From: Lonicera japonica
Taxonomy: Eukaryota; Streptophyta; Magnoliopsida; Dipsacales; Caprifoliaceae
Direction of reading: 5' to 3'
DNA length: 64,000 nucleotides
NCBI GenBank assembly: GCA_021464415.1
Contig: CM038466.1
Coordinates: 30,100,833 to 30,164,832 of the forward strand
Made by a program: the position numbers and the translations under genes. This document shows, one piece after another, positions 1 to 8,512 of the stretch. The notes below the pieces were generated by a model. The model searched no databases. It was not told the DNA's origin and worked only from the letters and a program-made list of their open reading frames with translations. Within the stretch, counting starts at the first letter, position 1. Every line of letters begins with the position of its first letter.

Positions 1-1571
1 ATGAGTTACAGACATTTTATGCTGTACTTTCTGTTTCGTAGAGCCCCGAGCAGCACAATTTTTGGTCCTCCTTTGAGGTTGTTGAAAAGGGGGGTCAAAT
101 TTTAAGACTCCCTCTGACAGGCCACGTCACAATAAAATCTGCTAATGGTAAATTCTAGTAGTAGGTCTTGTAATTAGGATTGTGTTTAGTTGTGTGTGTT
201 GTGGGTAACGGGTTTAAGGTTGTGGGTCCACTTTGCACTTTAGTAGGAGAGTGAGTAGTAATAGGTCTAAGTAGTGGCTATCATGGAGTCTTGTGAGTCA
301 TTTGTTTTAGTAATTATAGATCGTTTTGAGTAATAAAACGGCAGAGAAATATTTGAGTAAATTGTGGTCATTGCTACCCTAAAGCAATATCTAGTTTTAT
401 ATTCTCTGATTTTCTGCAATTGTTCTATCACCGTCCATCTCAAATTAACAATTCCAATTTCCTTTTCGGGATGTCTCAAATTGATAATCTCATTTCTCTT
501 TCAAGACATAATTTGTTGAAGTTTTATATGTATTTGAAAAAAATGGGAGAAGAAGAAAATGATACATAACCAAAGCAAGCACAAGTGAGTTTTCTTAAGT
601 TCTACATAGGAGAGGAATAAAAACCTTCATGGGTTTTTGTAAGGGTGAATTTGCCTAAGGGCTTAAGCCCTTTAGGCATTACACTTTTGTGCTATTGGGT
701 GAGAACTTAGATGATAGTGGTTCACCACTCGCGCGCGCCGACCAACCGACCCGGCCGAGCTTGAGTATTATCTTTTTAGACAAAATATTTTTGGGCGTCT
801 TTTTCCTTCCGTTGTTGTGGATAGATGACTCTCTCAATCGATCCCTTATTTTTCTCTCCCTCAACACCTCAACGAACGGAAATAATTTTCTTCTTTAAAA
901 ATTATTTTTCGTCGATTATCAAAACACAAAAAATATCTCCATTGAGAAAGACGACCACAGAGCTTGGAAAAAAAAAACACCAAAAAAAATTTTTGCCTCC
1001 GGCAGGGGGATTTATTTACCAATTCCGGCCGAATTATAAAGGGTGTAAGAATTCCGAATTCCCACCGTGCAAGGGAAATCGAGACAAAGGGAAAAGCTGG
1101 GCTGTTGTATCCTGGAGACAGCGGAGCAATTTCGAACTGCTAGCACAAACACCGAACGGAGCTGCAAAACGTCTTAAAGAGAGCGACCTAGTCCGCGACT
1201 CAACCCGGTGTTTTCCATCGTTACTGGTATTTTGTTCCAATATTTTCCCAACATAATTAATGTACCAAATCTCATAATATAAAATAAGTTTTATCCTTGA
1301 CTATCGATTGATTATGTTGAAACTAGTGTTTTCTTAAAAAGTGCTAAAGTCAAAGTGGGACTATCAATTTGAGACCAAGGGAATAAGACTCGTATATGAT
1401 TAACTGATTAGTATTCAAACGGACAAAATGGCAATGAAGCAGTGCCAATAAACCAGAAGCAATACACTACGCCAATAAGATTGACTTATATTTGTCTGTA
1501 TTATAAGTGGGAAAAGATTGCGTTTATTTTAACTTCCATAATGCTTAGAATTGTAAGCTCAGCATTTGTAC
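1..1571. other. Unassigned sequence, probably LCYE intron 5
   Basis: No exon was found here. If the LCYE copy continues, this is the start of the intron after exon 5, because the donor GTAC follows at 1571-1570 on the minus strand. Bases 60-480 look like the end of a degraded LTR, with an AATAAAA signal near 332. Bases 680-1240 are GC-richer and also look transposon-derived. Neither part has a boundary or target duplication that I can place. A near-perfect 25-base palindrome (arms GCCTAAGGG and CCCTTTAGGC) lies at 653-677. The open frame at 825-1256 has low-complexity composition and matches no family I know. Confidence 0.35.
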
Positions 1572-1674
1572 CTCAACTTCAACACCATAGGCTGTTTGGA
1601 CAGACACCCTAGGACCGCCCACCTCATACTGCAAGAGTTTTCCTGATGCTGCTCCAGATGCAACAGTAGCAAGC
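1572..1674 (-). CDS. LCYE: LCYE exon 5 (last exon in the window)
   Basis: The acceptor ATTTAG precedes 1674 and the donor GTACAA follows 1572. The 103 nt encode LATVASGAASGKLLQYEV, then GGPRVSVQTAYGVEVE, which is highly conserved in LCYE. The following family segment (NPYDPDLMVFMDYRDY type) is not found between 1 and 1571, so the next exon must lie beyond the window or be lost. Confidence 0.9.
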
Positions 1675-4600
1675 CTAAATAACATATTAGAGACTTGAAA
1701 GCATGCACTGTATAACATATTCATATATATATATTTGTATGTATTGTTACGTATTGAAGGATAGTTATTCATATAAAGATGATTCCGGTGTACCTGCAGG
1801 GAATGACTACATTGCTCTCACACTCTACAAGACTATGACCATTTGTAGATTCAACAATCCTTTCCACTTTTGAGCTAAGATATGAAACACCTGACTCGAC
1901 ACACCTAGGTGCAATTAATACAAATAATTCAATAAAGTACCAACAGATAATGGAGAAATTTGGCAGGGAAACAAACGCAAGCAAATGATAGCAACAACAA
2001 AGAAACCAATGAAGGGAATCTTATAAACTAATTACGTTAGTCTTACCTTTTCAACAACTCCTCGTGAAGCAAATGGCGACTAACGCGTCCGTAAGCACGA
2101 CCAATAAGAACAGGATCCTTGTCATCAAGATATACAATGGTGTCTTGCCAAACATGCTCAATACACCCTCCAAGTCCAAGATCTGACAATGGAGCCGGGA
2201 ATCAATCTCTTTTCTTTTCTTTTCGAAGGGGGGGGGGAGGGGGTGGGTGGGGGGAGGCGTTATGTATACTACAAAAAATCGGAATTTTTTGGTGATATTT
2301 TGCGCTAATAAATGATTTAGCGGTGAAATTATTTTCACTCCCATATCTTTAGTAAATATTTATTTTATTCAGTGATGCATTTGACAGTGAAAAACATCCA
2401 TTTTTTTGTTGTAAATATCGCTATTTTTCTTGTTGTAATATTGGGTCATGCATAAGATGATTCTTACATTTACGCTTGGGGGCCATACCTTTTTTTTTCA
2501 AAATGTTTAGGGGGCACAAATCCCTATAACTTTGAAATATTTGTATCCAAATACTAATATAATAGTAGGAATTATCAAATCTTTCTATCCTTGCTGACAA
2601 ATGTACAATTTAAACTAAATTACAGTATTAAATAAGCTTTGTATTATATGTGAGAGAGGTGACATCATAATCTAAAGGGAAATGATATTGCCGAAGCTAA
2701 TATAACTTCTAGCAGAGCAAATAGTGTATTGAGTTGTTGTACGTGATGCTTTAAGCATAATGTATAGCGCTGGTAGAAGCCATATTATGTTGTGGCAATA
2801 GCAATACCCTAGCTAAAGATAAGTACCATACATCAACAGTATATATTCCTATTGTTTGGCTGTAACATAAGGTCCATATCATGCATTCATGCCCACACTT
2901 GTCACTAGAGTTCTTACTTGTAAGGATTAGTATGCATATCCAATCATTCACATAGAGTAATATAAAGTGCTATTGAGTCTTGAGTACCTAGCTATTAAGT
3001 AACCTCCATAGCTATTTCTATTTGAAGGTATAATTACTCCTTTAGTAGGATAAGTAATAGGTTTCAAAATGAATATTTTACGAGTGATTGGTGAGATGCA
3101 TACAACTTCTTGAGGGGAGTGCATAAGATTCCAACTATAGTGATTATTCTTGTTCAAAAACTCATGCAAGTGTCACATAAACATACAAAATGAGGAAGCG
3201 TGTTAACTGTGACCGAACAATTAACATCACAAAAACAAAACTAGGTTTAAGAGTAAACATTGTTGAATACTAAAATTTCACCACCTTAGCTCCCCATATG
3301 CCATTCTATATATTGAGATTTGAGGTAAATAGAGTAATATAGAAACTTGAAAATTAATTTACTTTAAGAAATAGCATGAGTACCTTTAAATTCATCCTCC
3401 CAGACACCGTAATTATTTGTAAATGGAAGATCAGGCCCAATAAGTCCAACATTCAAACCCAGCTTAGCTGACTCTGCAGCGAGAGCAAGGCCAGCAGGAC
3501 CACAGCCCAATAACCACCAAATCCAGTATGCCATCTCCAATCGAAATTTGTGGCAACTGCAAGGGCGTGAAAATTTATGAAGAACTGTAAATGATGCTCA
3601 ACACAGATTTAAACAAATGAAACTTTAATTCAAATACTACTTGAACACAACTACTTATGACAGTGATACTACCTAACTCTAGACTGTCTTTAATAAGGAG
3701 CAGTCTCCATCTCACTTATTATGTAAAAAACGAAAGAAATATGCTAGTTAGACATTTATAAGCACTGAATTAAAACTACACAAGTAGCATAGACTGCATT
3801 TGCTTCCTAATGACAACTCTCTCGCTTCCCTCACAACTTGCATATCCACTTGAATGTTCCACTCAGAATGCCTCGATCTACACAGAATCCAAAATAAATG
3901 TATATATGTGATGTATGAAAAAATAATAATCTTTCGAATATGTATAGACTAATCTGTTATATGCATTACAAAGAATGAAAACAAGCGTGCTGCAGATAAG
4001 ACAAGACACCAGGATTGCCGTAGGAACAACATAGACAAGAGTGCATTGGAACAAATTTGCAATCATGCCTCTAACACAGGAATCAACAAGTCTATATACT
4101 ATGGGATGAATAGTTTTGAATCTCCAGCCAAAATTTTTGTTGATTGGGACAAAAGTCACATGAAAATGGGATTCGCACTCTACAATCTATGTTAAGTGAG
4201 AATTTATTAAATGATCAAAGGCTTGTACCTTTCCATGGGGCAGGCTGCAGCATTACTCACAATGATGAGAATCACCTTTGTGTGGAACTTAATCAGAATC
4301 CTCATAACATGCGTCCCGAGCAAGGCGATGATCAAAACGAAGGGGGTTGGCAAAGTATGGAAAATATTATGGGGGTGAAGGAATGGGAAAAACTATCATA
4401 TTTATTAAATAAAATGAATTTATCACTTGTTCCAATTCAAAAAATGAATAAAAATGCTTTTCATAAAAAGAAAAAACCGAGTGGGGGAAAGCTGAGTGTA
4501 AGAAGAACGGCGGGTAGAGGGAAGAGAGAACTCAAAAATCTGGAGTGCAGTGTCAATTACAATGGGAGGGGCAAACGGGGAAGGGAGGAAGGGATGTCCG

Positions 4601-7600
4601 AGAGTTTAAAATGAAAATTATAAGTTGGAATGTAAGGGGTTTGGGAGGTAGAAATAAAAGAAGAGTAATTAAAGAACTTTTGTGCAAAGAAAGGCCGGAC
4701 ATAGTAACACTGCAGGAAACTAAAAAAGAAACAATTGATAGGAAATTGGTGGGTAGCATTTGGGGTATTAGATTCAAAGAGTGGGCTTACTTGCCATCTG
4801 TTGGGAGGTCGGGGGGTATATTGGTTATGTGGGATTCTAGAATTGTTAGGGGTGTTGAGGTTTTATTGGGAGACTTTACGGTCTCGGTCAAACTTAGTCC
4901 AGTGGGCGGGAATAAAATTTGGTGGTTTTCGGGAATATACGGACCATGTAGATCTAGGGAGAGATCAGAATTTTGGGAGGAATTAGCGGGCCTGTATGGA
5001 TTGTGTGGTGAGTGTTGGTGTGTCGGAGGGGATTTTAATGTGGTGAGATTCCCATCAGAAAAGTTAAATGGTGGTAGAATCACTCGTAGCATGAGAGACT
5101 TTGACACATTTATTAGAGAGACTGGTGTCAGAGATATAACACTTAATAATACGGAGTTCACGTGGTCAAATATGAGAGAGCAATTGGTTAGTGTTCAAGG
5201 ATAGGCACATGCAGGTTTCTTTTTTCAGAGGGTTGGGAGGATATTTATAAGTCAAGTAGGCAGGAAGCCCTAGTGAGAGTGACATCGGATCATTGCCCGA
5301 TCATTTTGAATACTGATAGTTTTCAATGGGGACCTACTCCATTCCGGTTTGAAAACATGTGGTTAAGGGAGAGAGGCTTCAAGAATGAATTCAAAAATTG
5401 GTGGGAGAATTGTGAATGTCAAGGGTGGGAAGGATACAAATTTATGAGAAAGATGGAGATAGTTAAAAATGAAATTAAAAAGTGGAATAGAGTAGTGTTT
5501 GGCGATATTAGATTGGAAAAAAATGCGGTGACAAAAAGAATTGGAGAATTGGCCCACGACCTTGATGCTTTAGGCAACATGGAGGAGATTGAAAGAAGAG
5601 AAAGAGGAGACTTAAAGAAGAGATTGGAGGAATTGATTATTAAGGAAGAAACGTCTTGGTACCAAAAGACATGGTAAAGTTAAAGGAGTCATTGAGTGGG
5701 ACAACAATTCTAAGTTTCGGGTTCCATAGAATTCCCGCTAATGGGAGAAAAGTTAATAAATTGATAAATAAAATTGAAGACACAAATGGTGAGGTGTTAT
5801 CCTCAGAAGAGGAAATTGTGGAGAAGATTACATCTTTTTTTGAGGAGCTGTACAATCAAAAGAGAGAAGCGGAGTTTGGAGTTGAGGGCTTGGAGTGGGC
5901 TGAAATTTGTATAGAGAGTAGGGAAAGGCTAGAGAAACCATTCGAGGAGAATGAGATCAAAAGAGCTTTGTTCCAATGTGAAGGTGATAAGGCCCCGGGC
6001 CCGGATGGTTTTACCATGGCAGCCTTACAAGATGGGTGGGAGGTAATTAAGGAAGACATAATAAAGGTGTTCAATGAATTTTATGAGAAAGGGGTGGTGA
6101 ACGCAAAAACAAATGCGACGTATATTTGCTTGATTCCGAAAAAATTGAATTCGAACTTTGTTAGAGACTTTAGACCAATTAGCTTAGTAACATCATTGTA
6201 CAAAATTTTGGCCAAAGTTCTCTCATTGAGATTAAAAGAAGTTTTGGGGGAGACAATTGATGCATTGCAGGGGGCATTTGTGCATGGTAGACAAATTTTG
6301 GACATGGTTCTAGTAGCAAATGAAGTGGTGGAAGAGTACCGATCTAGAAAGAAAAAAGGTATTGTTGTGAAAGTCGACTTTGAAAAGGCTTATGACCATG
6401 TGAGTTGGGAGTTTTTAGACTTTGTTTTGGGAAAAAAGGGATTTGGGGCTAGATGGAGATCATGGATTAGAGGATGTTTGTCTTCGGTTAACTTCTCGGT
6501 ATTTGTTAACGGGAGACCAAGAGGCCATTTTGGAGCTTGTAGAGGGATTCGTCAAGGAGACCCGTTGTCCCCCTTCTTATTCATTTTGGTAGCGGATACA
6601 CTAAGTAGGTTGATGAGGAGAGCGTGTGACAAACAAGTGATTGAAGGTTTTGTGATAGGGAGGGATAACGTTAAAGTTTCACATTTACAATTTGCAGATG
6701 ATAGCATTTTCTTTGTATCGAATAAGGATGAGAGTGTTGATAACTTAGTTGGGATTTTAAATTTGTTCTCTCTAATCTCGGGTTTAAAAATCAATATGGG
6801 GAAGAGCATGGTAGTGGGGATTAATATGGAGACTGATAGGCTAGATGAGATTGCGAATAAATTGGGGTGCGCTAGAGGGTCATGGCCTATGAATTATCTA
6901 GGGCTACCACTAGGTGGTAACCCTAGTTCCTATTCTTTCTGGGAGCCGGTCATTGAGAGAGTTGCTAGGAGACTCCAAGATTGGCATAAAAGCTGCCTTT
7001 CTAGAGGGGGTAGGTTGATTTTAATTCAATCAGTTCTTAGTAGTATGCCCACTTACTTCCTATCAATTTTTAAAATTCCAAAAAGGGTGGCTTGGACTAT
7101 GGAAAAAATGTTAAGGGACTTCTTTTGGGAAGGGAAAGGTGAGAGCAAGAGTGATCATTTGGTAAGATGGGAAGTAGTATCTAAACCAAAAAAATTTGGG
7201 GGAGTCGGTATAGGAAACTTACTCAAAAGGAACATCGCCCGGATTGCTTGGTAAATGGTTGTGGAGCCAGTTTCCCATGGAACGTGACAATTTTTGGCAT
7301 TCCATCATTGTGAGTAAATATGGCCTTCACCCTAATGGTTGGGATGCGAATATTGATTTTAATGCTTCTCTTCGATCTCCTTGGAAATCTATAGCAAAAG
7401 GGTGGAATACTTTCATGGTTAATACTAAGATAAAGGTTGGGAAAGGAGATAGAACCCGCTTCTGGGAAGATAGTTGGGTGGGTCATCGTCCGCTAAAAGA
7501 ATCATTTCCCCGTCTTTACCGACTGTCCAATAATCGTAATGACAAAATTCAATCGGTTCTTGTGTGGTCGACAGATTACAACCATTCGTGGAACTTAGAA

Positions 7601-8476
7601 TTTTCTAGACACTTTAATGATAGGGATTGTGATGAGTTTGTGACCCTTCTGAATACAATTGATAGTGTACAATATAACCGGCATTCTCCAGATACAAGGG
7701 TTTGGGTTGGGCACAAGTCGGGAGAGTTCTCTTGTAAATCATACTTTGAAATTCTTTGTTCATTCTCTCTGTCTACATCCCCCCATGCAGAGGTCATTTG
7801 GAAAGGTGGTACCCCCAATAAAATCAAAGTTTTTGCGTGGCTTGCTTCTTTGGGGAAATTGAATACGTGTGATGTGCTTCAAACTAGAATATAGAGACCT
7901 TACATGGCGTTATCCCCATCTTGGTGTATAATGTGTAAAAAGATGGGAGAATCTGTGGATCACATTTTGTTGCATTGTGAGTTTGTAAAGCATATTTGGG
8001 CTAAATTATGGGTTCTGTTCGGAGTAATTGGGGCTGTGCCATCTAGATGGGCAGAATTCATTGTCATAAAATGGAGATTTAGGCAGCATGGCAAGAAAAT
8101 TAGTGTGTTGTGGAGATTTTTTATCATGGTTGCCATAGCTTGGCTAGTATCCCGGCTCCATGAAAGGAATAGAAGAGTGTTCGAAGATAGATGGAGTAGA
8201 TCGGAAGAGTTATGGTGTCATGCTCAGTTTCTCGTGGGTCTTTGGGCAAAAGCTTCAAATATTTTTGATAGCATAGAACAAGGATACTTATTCTGTTTAC
8301 AAGATTGTAACAGTTGCCTGGGATAGTTCCTTGTTTAGTCAGCAGGGTGTTTTGTTCTCATTCTAGCTTTTCAATTTGATTTCCAGAGGATGTCTTATCC
8401 TCTGAATCTTGGAGATCTTTGTATTGTCTTTCCTTGTTTTTGGAATAAAATTTCTGTTTCCTATCAAAAAAAAAAA

Positions 8477-8512
<36 letters not shown>

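Larger units (their letters stand above)
4144..8476 (+). mobile_element. 5'-truncated L1-type LINE in LCYE intron 1
   Basis: This non-LTR retrotransposon lies opposite to LCYE. In order it holds the C-terminal part of ORF1, then ORF2 with endonuclease, reverse transcriptase and a zinc-binding RVT domain. A 3' untranslated region with AATAAAA near 8443 and an 11-base poly(A) at 8466-8476 ends it. ORF2 is broken by at least three frameshifts and an in-frame stop, so the copy is dead. The 5' limit is approximate: sequence related to LINE ORF1 is recognisable from about 4140. No target duplication could be set, because the 3' flank is a simple TC repeat. Confidence 0.9.

Noticed and set aside
825..1256. 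143-codon open frame
   Set aside because: Low-complexity N-terminus, no family resemblance, and overlapping open frames on the other strand. Probably degraded transposon sequence.
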